Assembly: GCF_005221305.1 (NCBI RefSeq)
Contig: NZ_CP039887.1
Span: forward strand, 1,860,001 to 1,924,000
Reading direction: 5' to 3'
Source of the DNA: Neisseria subflava
Lineage (GTDB): Bacteria; Pseudomonadota; Gammaproteobacteria; Burkholderiales; Neisseriaceae
DNA length: 64,000 nucleotides
Positions 45,648-54,635 of this stretch are shown piece by piece. The number at the start of each line of letters is the position of its first letter. The first letter of the stretch is position 1. The translations under genes and the position numbers were made by a program. Under the pieces are notes generated by a model. The model was not told the origin of the DNA. It made no database searches and saw nothing but the letters and a program-made list of their open reading frames with translations.

Positions 45648-46259
45648 ATGATTACGACCTATAAAACCATTACCACACCGACACAGGCTGAATTTAAAGA
45701 TAAAGGCAGCCGCTTCATCGCGTACGCCTATCCGATTCGCACTTTGGCCGATGTGAAGAAGTATCTCGACCCATTAAAGGAAGAACATCACAAGGCACGA
45801 CATTGGTGCTATGCCTATCGATTGGGTGTGGATGGAATGCAGTTTCGCGCAAACGATGATGGAGAACCGTCCGGAAGTGCAGGCCGCCCTATTCTGGGAC
45901 AGATTGATTCTGTCGGCGTAACGGATGTGTTGGTTGTGGTTGTACGCTATTTTGGCGGTACGCTATTAGGTGTTCCCGGTCTGATTCATGCTTATAAGGA
46001 ATCGACAGCTCAGGCATTGGCGATAGCAGAAGTTGTTGAAAAGAATGTCGAAAAGACAGTTTGGTTGAAATGTGAATATCCTGTTTTGAATGAGGCTATA
46101 CGGATTGCCAAACAATATCAGGCCGATATTGTGGAACAGGATTTGCAGCTGGATTGTAAGTTGACAGTGAAAATAGCATTGGCTGATTATGAAGCTTGTA
46201 TTGCTGCTTGGAAAAATACGCGCCAAATTGAAGTAGATACTGATAAGCCGTTTGAATAA
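45648..46259 (+). CDS. YigZ/IMPACT-family protein
   Basis: The 203-residue protein has the UPF0029 N-terminal signature: FKDKGSRFIAYAYPIRTL, HKARHWCYAYRLG and DDGEPSGSAGRPILGQI, followed by VVVVRYFGGTLLGVPGLIHAY. The C-terminal part is the usual DUF1949-like domain. Some relatives regulate translation; the bacterial role is unclear. The ribosome site is weak, since the uptake sequence takes up the leader. Confidence 0.92.
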   Translation: MITTYKTITTPTQAEFKDKGSRFIAYAYPIRTLADVKKYLDPLKEEHHKARHWCYAYRLGVDGMQFRANDDGEPSGSAGRPILGQIDSVGVTDVLVVVVRYFGGTLLGVPGLIHAYKESTAQALAIAEVVEKNVEKTVWLKCEYPVLNEAIRIAKQYQADIVEQDLQLDCKLTVKIALADYEACIAAWKNTRQIEVDTDKPFE

Positions 46260-46260
46260 A

Positions 46261-46306
46261 AGGTCGTCTGAACATATTTGAGAAATCAAAAGTTTCAGAC
46301 GGCCTT
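46261..46306. terminator. mixed-dialect uptake-sequence hairpin
   Basis: One arm is AGGTCGTCTGAA (AG-mucDUS type) and the other TTTCAGACGGCCT (AG-DUS type). The stem therefore carries a mismatch. It sits between convergent genes. Confidence 0.75.
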
Positions 46307-46313
46307 TGATGTT

Positions 46314-46625
46314 TTAGCCTTGGTATCTGTCTAAAGCATTTACGCTTGAGCGCAGATGTTCCCAAGCCAGTTGATGAAATTCCCCCAGTGCGTTCCATAG
46401 GGCATCTTCGCTCATAATGCTGTATTCGCCCTGTGTGCGCAAATCAACATCTGCCACTTCTTCAATGGCTTGATGGCATGCTTGGTATTCGTTGGTATAG
46501 AAGTCATCCATGTCTTGCATGAGGCTTGCGGCATGTTTCCAGCGGGCAATATCTGCTTCCAGTTGCGGCAGTAATTCGCACCATTCGCGGTATTTGCTTT
46601 GAATTTCGTCAATACGTTTTTGCAT
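46314..46625 (-). CDS. DUF4298 protein
   Basis: This 103-residue protein, rich in helices and charged residues (RIDEIQSKYREWCELLPQLE), ends in the DUF4298-like GEYSIMSEDALWNALGEF. A coiled-coil-like N-terminal half is visible. Function unknown. AAAGGAAAATC precedes the ATG. Confidence 0.78.
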   Translation of the reverse strand: MQKRIDEIQSKYREWCELLPQLEADIARWKHAASLMQDMDDFYTNEYQACHQAIEEVADVDLRTQGEYSIMSEDALWNALGEFHQLAWEHLRSSVNALDRYQG

Positions 46626-46764
46626 GATTTTCCTTTAGTTGTTTGAAATTAGAGTATGGTTGTCTTGGTGCAATATTATTCTTAATTTGAAACATCTATA
46701 CAAGATGGAACAATATTCCATAAATTGAATTTTATTTACAACATCTATTCTTCAAGGAGATGGT

Positions 46765-48036
46765 ATGAAATTGCTCGTTATTGGTAATGGTGGACGTGAA
46801 CACGCACTGGCTTGGAAATTGGCGCAGTCGTCTAAAGTTGAAACTGTCTTTGTTGCACCTGGTAATGCCGGAACGGCAATTGAGCCTAAACTGCAGAATA
46901 TAGCGTTGACGGCGCATCAAGATTTGATTGATTTTTGCCGTAATGAAAATATTGCCTTTACCGTAGTCGGTCCTGAAGCTCCTTTGGCTGCCGGTGTGGT
47001 GAATGATTTCCGTGCTGCCGGATTGAAGATTTTTGGCCCGACTCAATACGCGGCCCAACTGGAGAGTTCAAAAGATTTTGCTAAAGCATTTATGGCAAAA
47101 TATAAGATTCCGACTGCGCAATACCAAACCTTTGAAAATGCCGATGCAGCACATGATTACGTCAACCAAAAAGGTGCGCCGATTGTAATTAAAGCGGATG
47201 GTTTGGCTGCCGGTAAGGGCGTGATTGTCGCCATGACTTTGGATGAAGCTCATGCTGCTATCGACGATATGTTGTTGGGCAACAAAATGGGTAATGCAGG
47301 CGCGCGAGTCGTAATTGAAGATTTCCTGCAAGGCGAGGAAGCGAGCTTTATCGTTATGGTGGACGGCAATCATGTTTTGCCGATGGCAACCAGTCAAGAC
47401 CATAAACGCCTGTTGGATGACGACAAAGGCCCTAATACCGGCGGTATGGGTGCATACAGCCCTGCTCCAGTGGTAACGCCTGATGTTTACGAGCGCGCTA
47501 TGAATGAAATTATTTTGCCGACTGTGGCCGGTATGAAAGCAGAAGGTCATGAATTTACCGGTTTTTTATACGCGGGCTTGATGATTGATAAAACTGGTGC
47601 GCCTTATACCATCGAATTTAACTGCCGTTTCGGCGACCCTGAAACCCAGCCGATTATGAGCCGTTTGGATAGCGATTTGGTGGATTTGGTTGAGGCGGCA
47701 ATCGACGGCAAACTGGATAGTGTTACTGCCGAATGGAATCCGCAGACTGCGGTAGGCGTAGTGTTGGCCGCACAAAACTATCCTGATTCTCCGAAAAAAG
47801 GCGATGTGATCTTTGGCTTGGATAAGGCCAATCAAATCGGTAAAGTTTTCCATGCCGGTACTGCAACGAATGAAAAAGGCGAAGTGGTAACCAACGGCGG
47901 CCGTGTGTTGTGTGTAGTCGGTTTGGGCGATGATGTTGCCCAAGCTAAAAGCAAGGCTTATGAGGCATTGGAAACAATCCGTTTTGACGGTATGCAATAC
48001 CGTAAAGACATTGCCGATAAAGCCATCAACCGTTAA
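46765..48036 (+). CDS. purD: phosphoribosylamine-glycine ligase
   Basis: PurD makes GAR, the second step of purine synthesis. The 423 residues start MKLLVIGNGGREHALAWKLA and have the ATP-grasp blocks (PIVIKADGLAAGKGVIVA, then LEGEEAS-like LQGEEASFIVMVDG and the metal region EFNCRFGDPETQPIM). AAGGAGATGGT precedes the ATG. purB lies 1.7 kb downstream, but not in one operon. Confidence 0.97.
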   Translation: MKLLVIGNGGREHALAWKLAQSSKVETVFVAPGNAGTAIEPKLQNIALTAHQDLIDFCRNENIAFTVVGPEAPLAAGVVNDFRAAGLKIFGPTQYAAQLESSKDFAKAFMAKYKIPTAQYQTFENADAAHDYVNQKGAPIVIKADGLAAGKGVIVAMTLDEAHAAIDDMLLGNKMGNAGARVVIEDFLQGEEASFIVMVDGNHVLPMATSQDHKRLLDDDKGPNTGGMGAYSPAPVVTPDVYERAMNEIILPTVAGMKAEGHEFTGFLYAGLMIDKTGAPYTIEFNCRFGDPETQPIMSRLDSDLVDLVEAAIDGKLDSVTAEWNPQTAVGVVLAAQNYPDSPKKGDVIFGLDKANQIGKVFHAGTATNEKGEVVTNGGRVLCVVGLGDDVAQAKSKAYEALETIRFDGMQYRKDIADKAINR

Positions 48037-48050
48037 TAATGAATAGAAAC

Positions 48051-48099
48051 AGGCCGTCTGAACACAGATTGTCCGACAATCGTAGTTTCAGACGGCCTT
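48051..48099 (+). terminator. uptake-sequence pair with nested hairpin after purD
   Basis: AGGCCGTCTGAA and TTTCAGACGGCCT flank an inner stem GATTGT-CCG-ACAATC (48067-48081). The tsaC start lies only six bases after it. Confidence 0.75.
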
Positions 48100-48104
48100 G
48101 GTAT

Positions 48105-48677
48105 ATGATGATGTTCCCCAGAATTTTATCGGCTGCAGCCCAACGCAGGCTGCAGGCGCATCTTAAAAAAGGCGGTTTGATTGCCTATCCTACCGAGTCT
48201 TGTTATGGCTTGGGCTGTGTCCCTACTTTGTCCAAAGCGCTCAATCAACTGATTCATCTGAAAAAACGACCGCAACACAAAGGCATGATTGTCATTGGCC
48301 ATAGCTTGGAACAGTTGCAACCTTTGCTGCAAAGGCCGTCTGAAAATATCCAAACCATGCTTCATGAAGCATGGCCGGCTCCGAAAACTTTCTTATTGCC
48401 GGCCAGCAAAAAAGTATTGCCTTCATTGCGGGGAAAAGGACGCAGTAAATTGGCTGTCAGGGTTCCTGCGCACGCAGGTGCAAGACGTTTGTGTCAGGTT
48501 TTGGAAACACCTTTAGTCTCTACTTCATGCAATCGTGCAGGCAAACGGGCATGTAAAACGGAAAGGGAAGTCAGAAGACAGTTTGGCAGGAAAGTCTGGG
48601 TTGTAGGCGGATTGATAGGTAAGCAGAAAACGCCTAGCCAGATTATTGACGGAGAAACAGGAGCAAGGCTGCGTTAA
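48105..48677 (+). CDS. tsaC: threonylcarbamoyl-AMP synthase (Sua5/YciO/YrdC family)
   Basis: TsaC makes threonylcarbamoyl-AMP for the t6A37 modification of tRNA, the substrate later methylated by TrmO (encoded at 41 kb). The 190 residues from the first of three tandem ATGs have GGLIAYPTESCYGLGC, LKKRPQHKGMIVIG and VRVPAHAGARRLCQ with STSCNRAGKRAC. The frame opens at 48039, across the purD terminator, but those 22 residues are not family-like. No good ribosome site is visible, and an in-frame uptake sequence encodes RPSE at about 48332. Confidence 0.9.
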   Translation: MMMFPRILSAAAQRRLQAHLKKGGLIAYPTESCYGLGCVPTLSKALNQLIHLKKRPQHKGMIVIGHSLEQLQPLLQRPSENIQTMLHEAWPAPKTFLLPASKKVLPSLRGKGRSKLAVRVPAHAGARRLCQVLETPLVSTSCNRAGKRACKTEREVRRQFGRKVWVVGGLIGKQKTPSQIIDGETGARLR

Positions 48678-48974
48678 AGAAGGGCTGTATCGTCAAAGGA
48701 AAGGTATTTATTTTGAGAAGCAAATTTTTTCCAAAAGATTGGAATACCTGTGTGAAAAGCATTGAGTGCAGATCCAGTTTGATGCATAGCAGTCTGTAAA
48801 TACAGATCGATTGAGCAGATAGTAAGTCAGTAAATAGAGTAGAAAGCAGTATTTTGTGAAATGCTCTTACAAAGAATGAAGCAAATTTTGAGCGTAGATG
48901 AATCGCTGTAATAAATTATTTTTGAATAAACAAAATTTGTGGATAAATTTGAAGATAAATTTCCATCAAAACAT
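48678..48974. other. AT-rich gap downstream of tsaC
   Basis: No gene is visible. It has a perfect DnaA box at 48938-48946 and several short AT-rich repeats, then the hairpin at 48975. It may be eroded coding sequence; I recognise nothing else. Confidence 0.5.
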
Positions 48975-49022
48975 AAAAAGGCCGTCTGAAACTTGATATT
49001 TAAAGCATTCAGACGGCCTTTT
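48975..49022 (-). terminator. uptake-sequence hairpin after the adhesin-E-like gene
   Basis: AAAAAGGCCGTCTGAA and TTCAGACGGCCTTTT flank a loop of about 17 bases. Two DnaA-box-like sequences (49035-49043 perfect, 49047-49055 one mismatch) lie next to it. Confidence 0.8.
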
Positions 49023-49062
49023 AAATATTTAAACTGTGGATAACTTTGTGAATAAGTGTGGA

Positions 49063-49503
49063 TTAAAGCTTATGTCCACACACAGTTTCGTATTGTTTTT
49101 CAGTAATCGTGCCGCTCATGACGCTCATTGGGCGGATGCTGGTCGGCGTATAGCTTTGGTTGGAAATTACCCGGCCGTGTTCGTCCATCAGTTGCAGCGC
49201 TGCCAGACGATAGGTTTTGTTTGAGCAATGAATTTCCCAGTTGCCGATGGCTGTTTTATAGGCCGGCGTATTGACGAAACGTTCCTCTTTCAGTTTGGAA
49301 ACGGTTTTTTTATCGCGGAAAGTAACCAGTGCGCCATTTCTTTTAATGCTGCTCCTATCAATGGCCACTTTGATATTGCCTTCAGAGATGGTGCCGATAT
49401 TGGTCCAGCTGCCGCCGCTGCTCGAAGTGGTAGTTGTTTCACAGGCACTCAACATCAAAGCCGCAAATACGGTTGCAGCTAGGGAAAAACGTTTGATATT
49501 CAT
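49063..49503 (-). CDS. surface-adhesin E-like lipoprotein
   Basis: The 146 residues begin with a lipoprotein signal (AALMLSAC, Cys21), then a Ser/Thr-rich linker. The body resembles the surface-adhesin E domain of Haemophilus protein E: EGNIKVAIDRSSIKRNG, NWEIHCSNKTYRLAALQLMD and a C-terminal TEKQYETVCG with two conserved Cys. Host-binding is known for protein E only; here it is inference. GAGG precedes the ATG. Confidence 0.72.
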   Translation of the reverse strand: MNIKRFSLAATVFAALMLSACETTTTSSSGGSWTNIGTISEGNIKVAIDRSSIKRNGALVTFRDKKTVSKLKEERFVNTPAYKTAIGNWEIHCSNKTYRLAALQLMDEHGRVISNQSYTPTSIRPMSVMSGTITEKQYETVCGHKL

Positions 49504-49618
49504 AAAACCTCATTATTTACAGAAAGTCAGCCGATATTATCCGTGAAGATGGCATATATCGTAAATCGATTTTGCAAAGTTGAACCTCTGAAAAGAATTT
49601 TATGAAAAATACGCCTAA

Positions 49619-49652
49619 AAGGCCGTCTGAAACCTGTCTTTCAGACGGCCTT
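49619..49652 (-). terminator. uptake-sequence hairpin upstream of purB
   Basis: AAGGCCGTCTGAAA and TTTCAGACGGCCTT with a six-base loop. Nothing transcribed towards it from the left is evident, and a purB -10 (TATAAT, 49669-49674) follows directly. Confidence 0.6.
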
Positions 49653-49713
49653 GAAGTGTAAAATCATGTATAATTGCAAACAATTTGGTTTTCATCCCAT
49701 AGGAAGATCCGAC

Positions 49714-51084
49714 ATGATTAACCCTATCGCTGCACTTTCCCCGTTAGATGGCCGCTACGCTAAATCCGTTGAAGCATTGCGTCCGATTTTCTCCGAATAC
49801 GGCCTGATGCGTGCGCGTGTCAAAGTTGAATTAAACTGGCTCAAAGCCCTTGCCGCCGAGCCCAAGATTGTAGAAGTTCCTGCTTTCAGCGATTTTACGC
49901 TTGCCGAAATCGACAAAGTGATCGAAAACTTCTCGCTTGAAGATGCCGCCGCCGTCAAAGCCATTGAAGCGACCACCAATCACGATGTCAAAGCCATCGA
50001 ATATTGGCTTAAAGAACGCTTCTCCGGCGTGCCTGAAGTGGCTGCCGCCAGCGAGTTCATCCACTTTGCCTGCACCAGCGAAGACATCAACAACCTGTCC
50101 CACGCTTTAATGCTGCAAGAAGCGCGTGAGGTTGTTTTGCTGCCGAAACTGGCTGAAATCATCGAAAAACTGACCGGCATGGCGCATGAGTTGGCTGCCG
50201 TCCCTATGATGAGCCGCACGCATGGCCAGCCTGCTACACCAAGCACACTGGGTAAAGAAATCGCCAATGTCGTGTACCGCCTGCAACGTCAGTTTAAAAA
50301 CCTGCAAGCGCAAGAGTTCCTCGGCAAAATCAATGGCGCAGTCGGCAATTACAACGCCCATATGGTCGCTTATCCTGATGTGGATTGGGAAACCCATTGC
50401 CGCAACTTCGTTGAAATCAGCCTCGGCCTGACCTTCAACCCCTACACTATTCAAATTGAGCCGCATGACTATATGGCGGAATTCTTCCAAGCCATCAGCC
50501 GTGTCAACACGATTCTGATCGACTTTAACCGCGATGTTTGGGGCTATATTTCTTTGGGTTACTTCAAACAAAAAGTCAAAGCAGGCGAAGTCGGCTCTTC
50601 CACCATGCCGCACAAAGTCAATCCGATCGACTTTGAAAACTCCGAAGGCAACCTCGGTATGGCCAATGCCGTATTGGGCTTTTTGTCTGAAAAACTGCCG
50701 ATTTCCCGTTGGCAGCGCGACCTGACCGACAGCACCGTATTGCGCAATATGGGTGTAGGCGTGGGCTATACCGTATTGGGCTTTGCCGCCCATCTGCGCG
50801 GTCTGAACAAGCTTGAGCCGAATCCTGCCGCCCTTGCTGCCGATTTGGACGCTACTTGGGAGCTGCTGGCCGAACCGATCCAAACCGTAATGCGTCGTTA
50901 CGGCGTGGCCAATCCTTACGAGAAGCTGAAAGACCTGACACGCGGTAAAGACGGCATTACGCCTGAAGTGTTGAAACTCTTTATCGAATCGTTGGAAATT
51001 CCGGCAGAAGCCAAAGCCAAATTGCTTGAGTTGACCCCTGCGTTGTATGTGGGTAAAGCCGAAGAGTTGGCAAAACGAATTTAA
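49714..51084 (+). CDS. purB: adenylosuccinate lyase
   Basis: PurB splits fumarate from SAICAR and adenylosuccinate in purine synthesis. The 456 residues start MINPIAALSPLDGRYAKS and have SEFIHFACTSEDINNLSHAL, MSRTHGQPATPSTLGKE (catalytic His) and the flexible signature loop GSSTMPHKVNPIDFENSEGN. GGAAG precedes the ATG at 49714; the frame opens 21 codons upstream without merit. Confidence 0.97.
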   Translation: MINPIAALSPLDGRYAKSVEALRPIFSEYGLMRARVKVELNWLKALAAEPKIVEVPAFSDFTLAEIDKVIENFSLEDAAAVKAIEATTNHDVKAIEYWLKERFSGVPEVAAASEFIHFACTSEDINNLSHALMLQEAREVVLLPKLAEIIEKLTGMAHELAAVPMMSRTHGQPATPSTLGKEIANVVYRLQRQFKNLQAQEFLGKINGAVGNYNAHMVAYPDVDWETHCRNFVEISLGLTFNPYTIQIEPHDYMAEFFQAISRVNTILIDFNRDVWGYISLGYFKQKVKAGEVGSSTMPHKVNPIDFENSEGNLGMANAVLGFLSEKLPISRWQRDLTDSTVLRNMGVGVGYTVLGFAAHLRGLNKLEPNPAALAADLDATWELLAEPIQTVMRRYGVANPYEKLKDLTRGKDGITPEVLKLFIESLEIPAEAKAKLLELTPALYVGKAEELAKRI

Positions 51085-51165
51085 AAGGTTTTTGCAGGGC
51101 GCACTTTCTTAGTTATTGGGATTTTTTTGATAGATAAGAAACCAACCCTCTACATCCGACAAATT

Positions 51166-51203
51166 AAAAAGGCCGTCTGAAATCTCTTTCAGACGGCCTT
51201 TTT
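51166..51203. terminator. uptake-sequence hairpin between purB and msrAB
   Basis: AAAAAGGCCGTCTGAAA and TTTCAGACGGCCTTTTT with a five-base loop lie between convergent genes. Confidence 0.9.
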
Positions 51204-51215
51204 CGATTCAAACCG

Positions 51216-52784
51216 TTATTTCACTTTGTCTTTCAACGCGCCGTAGCCGGCCGCGTCCATTTCTTCCAAAGGAATGAATTTCAAACTTGCGCCGTTGATG
51301 CAGTAGCGCAGGCCGCCTTTGTCTTTCGGGCCGTCGGGGAAAACGTGTCCCAAGTGTGAGTCGGCGGCATGGCTGCGCACTTCGGTGCGGCGCATGTTGT
51401 AGCTGAAATCGTCGTGTTCGGTAACAGCAGAGGCGTTAATCGGGTGAGTGAAGCTCGGCCAGCCGCAGCCGGAATCGAATTTGTCGGCGGAGCTGAACAG
51501 GGGTTCGCCGCTGACGACGTCCACATAAATGCCGGGTTTGAACAGATGGTCGTATTCGTGGCTGAAGGCGTATTCGGTCGCGCTTTTTTGGGTCACTTGG
51601 TATTGCTCTTCGGTCAGGATGCGTTTGAGTTCGGCATCACTGGGTTTTTTATACGTTGCCGCGTCGAAGCCTTTGCCTTGCTGGGCGGCTTTGCTTTTGC
51701 CCGGCAGCGATTCGTCGGCTTTGCGGATGTCGATGTGGCAGTAGCCGTTGGGATTTTTAATCAGGTAGTCCTGATGGTATTCCTCGGCGTCGTAGAAGTT
51801 TTTCAGCGGCTCGTTTTCGACGACGAGGGGCTGTTGGTATTTTTGCTGCTCGCGTTTGAGGGCGGCGGCGATGACGGCTTTTTCGGCGGGATCGGTGTAG
51901 TACACGCCGCTGCGGTATTGCGTGCCGGTGTCGTTGCCTTGTTTGTTGAGGCTGGTCGGGTCAACGACGCGGAAATAGTATTGCAGGATGTCGTCAAGGC
52001 TGAGTTTGTCGGCATCGTAAGTCACTTTGACGGTCTCGGCATGACCCGTGTCGCGGTAGGACACGTCTTCGTAGCTCGGATTTTTCGTTTTGCCGTTGGC
52101 GTAACCGGATACGGCGTCAACCACGCCGTCTATGCGTTGGAAATAAGCTTCCAAGCCCCAGAAGCAGCCGCCTGCGAGGTAGATGGTGCGCGTGTTCATG
52201 ATTTTTGAATCCTTTTTCTGTGTGTCGGGTTTGTAGAACGCGTTTTTCAGACGGCCTAAATCGGCATTCGGATCGCTGATTAACGCCAACGCCTGCGCTT
52301 CGTTGATGCTGCCTTTGACGATGCGCTGTACGTCGCCGTCTTTACCGATTAACGCCCACGAGGGGTAAACGCTGATATTCAGGCTTTGGGCGATGGTGCC
52401 GCCGTTGTCGGTCACGACGGGCAGCTTGGGATAGTTCAAACCGGCATACCATTTCTGGAAGTCGCCGTCTTTTTTCTCGTGTAGAAAACCGGGCGAGGCA
52501 ACGGTAATCAGGTTGGCAGAACCGAATTTTGTATCTTGCGCCCATTTTTCGGTTTGTCCCAATTCAGACAAACACAAAGGACACCAACTTGCCCAAAATT
52601 TAATCAGGGTGGGTTTGTCTTTTTTCAGAAAAACACTGGCAGGGCGGTTGTCAGGGGTTTTCAACGAGGACAATGCCTGCGGTACGGTGGCGGCTTCGGT
52701 ATCCATCATTTTGGATGAGCAGGCGCCAAGCGCAAGCAGGCAGCCGAACTTGGTGCAAAGTGAAAATAATGTGCGGGGATTCAT
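51216..52784 (-). CDS. msrAB: trifunctional methionine sulfoxide reductase (thioredoxin-MsrA-MsrB, PilB)
   Basis: The protein repairs both epimers of methionine sulfoxide in the envelope, drawing electrons through its own thioredoxin-like domain. The 522 residues have a lipobox-like LGAC (Cys22), a TlpA-like domain with WCPLC (Cys68/71), MsrA with GGCFWG (Cys207), and MsrB with GCGWPSF (Cys440) and RYCING (Cys495). The ATG at 52784 has AGGAAAC upstream; the frame opens 11 codons earlier. The three-domain fusion is characteristic of Neisseria. An internal ATG (MNTRTIYLAGG) could yield the short form lacking the first domain. Confidence 0.96.
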   Translation of the reverse strand: MNPRTLFSLCTKFGCLLALGACSSKMMDTEAATVPQALSSLKTPDNRPASVFLKKDKPTLIKFWASWCPLCLSELGQTEKWAQDTKFGSANLITVASPGFLHEKKDGDFQKWYAGLNYPKLPVVTDNGGTIAQSLNISVYPSWALIGKDGDVQRIVKGSINEAQALALISDPNADLGRLKNAFYKPDTQKKDSKIMNTRTIYLAGGCFWGLEAYFQRIDGVVDAVSGYANGKTKNPSYEDVSYRDTGHAETVKVTYDADKLSLDDILQYYFRVVDPTSLNKQGNDTGTQYRSGVYYTDPAEKAVIAAALKREQQKYQQPLVVENEPLKNFYDAEEYHQDYLIKNPNGYCHIDIRKADESLPGKSKAAQQGKGFDAATYKKPSDAELKRILTEEQYQVTQKSATEYAFSHEYDHLFKPGIYVDVVSGEPLFSSADKFDSGCGWPSFTHPINASAVTEHDDFSYNMRRTEVRSHAADSHLGHVFPDGPKDKGGLRYCINGASLKFIPLEEMDAAGYGALKDKVK

Positions 52785-52929
52785 CTCTATGTTTCCTGTA
52801 TAGATGGTTTGTATCATTAGACGTTGAAGATGCCAAAACCTTACAGCCTGGATTTTCAGACGACCTTGCCACGTAAAATACGCTACAATACTCCCTATTT
52901 CAAGTTTCTAAAATTAAAAGGAAAATTTA

Positions 52930-54462
52930 ATGTTCAGCTTCTTCCGTCGCAAGAAAAAACAGGAAACTCCGGCTCCTGAGGAGGCTCAAGTTCAGGAAAC
53001 CGCAGCAAAAGTAGAATCTGAAGTTGCTCAAGTAGTTGAAAATATTAAAGAAGATGCCGAATCTTTAGCAGAAAGCGTCAAAGGGCATGTTGAATCAGTT
53101 GTCGAATCGGCTGTTGAAACTGCCAGTGAAACCGTCGAACAGGTTCGGGAAGCTTTGACCGAAACGCCGTCTGAAACAGTCGAAAAAATAGAAGAACACG
53201 TTGAAGCGGCAAAAGAAGCGGCTGTTGAAACCGTTAGCGAGACTGTTGAACAGGTTCAAGAAACCGTTGCCGAGATGCCGTCTGAATTAGCCGAGGCTGC
53301 TGAGGAAGCAGCAGAACAGGCCGAAGCAGTAAAAGAAGCGGCCGTTGAAACCGTCAGTGAGGCTGTTGCACAGGTTCAAGAAACCGTTGCCGAGATGCCG
53401 TCTGAAATAGCCGAGGCTGATGAGGAAGCAGCAGAACAGGCCGAAGCGGTCAAAGAAGCAGCTGTTGAGGCAGTTAGCGAAGCTGTCGAGCAAGTTCAAG
53501 AAGCCGTTGCGGAAACACCGGCTGAAGCCTCTGCTCCGGTAGAAGAACACAAGCTCAGTTGGGCTGCGCGTTTGAAACAAGGCTTGACCAAATCACGCGA
53601 CAAAATGGCAAAATCGTTGGCCGGCGTGTTTGGCGGCGGACAGATCGACGAGGATTTGTACGAAGAGCTGGAAACCGTGCTGATTACCAGCGATATGGGC
53701 ATGGAAGCCACCGAATACTTGATGAAAGATGTGCGCGACCGTGTCAGCCTCAAAGGCCTCAAAGACGGCAACGAATTGCGCGGTGCGCTGAAAGATGCGC
53801 TGTACGACTTGATTAAGCCTCTGGAGAAGCCTTTGGTCTTGCCGGAAACCAAGGAGCCTTTCGTGATTATGCTTGCCGGTATCAACGGCGCAGGCAAAAC
53901 CACATCTATCGGCAAATTGGCCAAATACTTCCAAGCACAGGGCAAATCCGTGTTGTTGGCGGCAGGCGATACCTTCCGTGCCGCCGCGCGTGAGCAGCTT
54001 CAGGCTTGGGGCGAACGCAACAATGTGACCGTGATTTCGCAAACTACGGGCGATTCCGCAGCCGTTTGCTTCGATGCCGTCCAAGCCGCGAAAGCGCGCG
54101 GGATCGACATCGTGCTTGCCGATACAGCCGGCCGTCTGCCGACGCAGCTTCATTTGATGGAAGAAATCAAAAAAGTGAAGCGCGTGTTGCAAAAAGCCAT
54201 GCCTGATGCGCCACATGAAATCATCGTCGTGCTTGATGCCAACATCGGGCAAAACGCCGTCAACCAAGTGAAAGCCTTTGACGAAGCGCTGGGTCTGACC
54301 GGCCTGATCGTGACCAAGCTAGACGGTACGGCCAAAGGCGGTATCCTTGCCGCACTTGCTTCCGACCGCCCAGTTCCTGTCCGCTACATCGGCGTAGGCG
54401 AAGGCATCGACGATTTGCGTCCGTTTAATGCCAAAGCGTTCGTAGATGCCCTATTGGATTAA
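52930..54462 (+). CDS. ftsY: signal recognition particle receptor FtsY
   Basis: FtsY docks SRP-ribosome complexes at the membrane. The 510 residues open with a basic membrane anchor (FSFFRRKKK), then a long acidic Glu/Ala/Val-rich A domain (about 12-205) with 40-residue tandem repeats. The NG domain follows: P-loop GINGAGKTT (317-325), DTAGRLPTQ near 398 and TKLDGTAKGG. AAGGAAAATTTA precedes the ATG. Two AT-dialect uptake sequences are coded within the repeats as MPSE. Confidence 0.97.
   Translation: MFSFFRRKKKQETPAPEEAQVQETAAKVESEVAQVVENIKEDAESLAESVKGHVESVVESAVETASETVEQVREALTETPSETVEKIEEHVEAAKEAAVETVSETVEQVQETVAEMPSELAEAAEEAAEQAEAVKEAAVETVSEAVAQVQETVAEMPSEIAEADEEAAEQAEAVKEAAVEAVSEAVEQVQEAVAETPAEASAPVEEHKLSWAARLKQGLTKSRDKMAKSLAGVFGGGQIDEDLYEELETVLITSDMGMEATEYLMKDVRDRVSLKGLKDGNELRGALKDALYDLIKPLEKPLVLPETKEPFVIMLAGINGAGKTTSIGKLAKYFQAQGKSVLLAAGDTFRAAAREQLQAWGERNNVTVISQTTGDSAAVCFDAVQAAKARGIDIVLADTAGRLPTQLHLMEEIKKVKRVLQKAMPDAPHEIIVVLDANIGQNAVNQVKAFDEALGLTGLIVTKLDGTAKGGILAALASDRPVPVRYIGVGEGIDDLRPFNAKAFVDALLD
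53215..53528 (+). repeat. 120 bp in-frame tandem repeats in ftsY
   Basis: Two full units (53215-53334, 53335-53454) and a partial third encode a 40-residue acidic repeat (EAAVETVSETVEQVQETVAE type). Each full unit contains ATGCCGTCTGAA (53275-53286 and 53395-53406), read as MPSE. An older, degenerate unit lies just upstream around 53109-53175 (ACGCCGTCTGAA). Confidence 0.85.
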
Positions 54463-54583
54463 ACAGACAGGCTGAGGCTTGTAAACGCAGTTTGCGGGGG
54501 TTTCTGAGCCGTATTTTGCAAAGATCTCGCCTTGCAAGAAGCGGGCGTGAAAATCATAGCGCAAGAGTAGCGGAAAATAACGG

Positions 54584-54627
54584 AAGGCCGTCTGAAAACC
54601 CTATTTCAGGTTTTCAGACGGCCTTTC
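54584..54627. terminator. uptake-sequence hairpin between ftsY and the MFS gene
   Basis: AAGGCCGTCTGAAAACC and GGTTTTCAGACGGCCTT lie between convergent genes. Confidence 0.9.
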
Positions 54628-54635
54628 TTTGAGTC

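Noticed and set aside
48039..48104. Upstream extension of tsaC starting right after purD
   Set aside because: The extra residues run through the purD terminator and uptake sequence and do not fit the family N-terminus.
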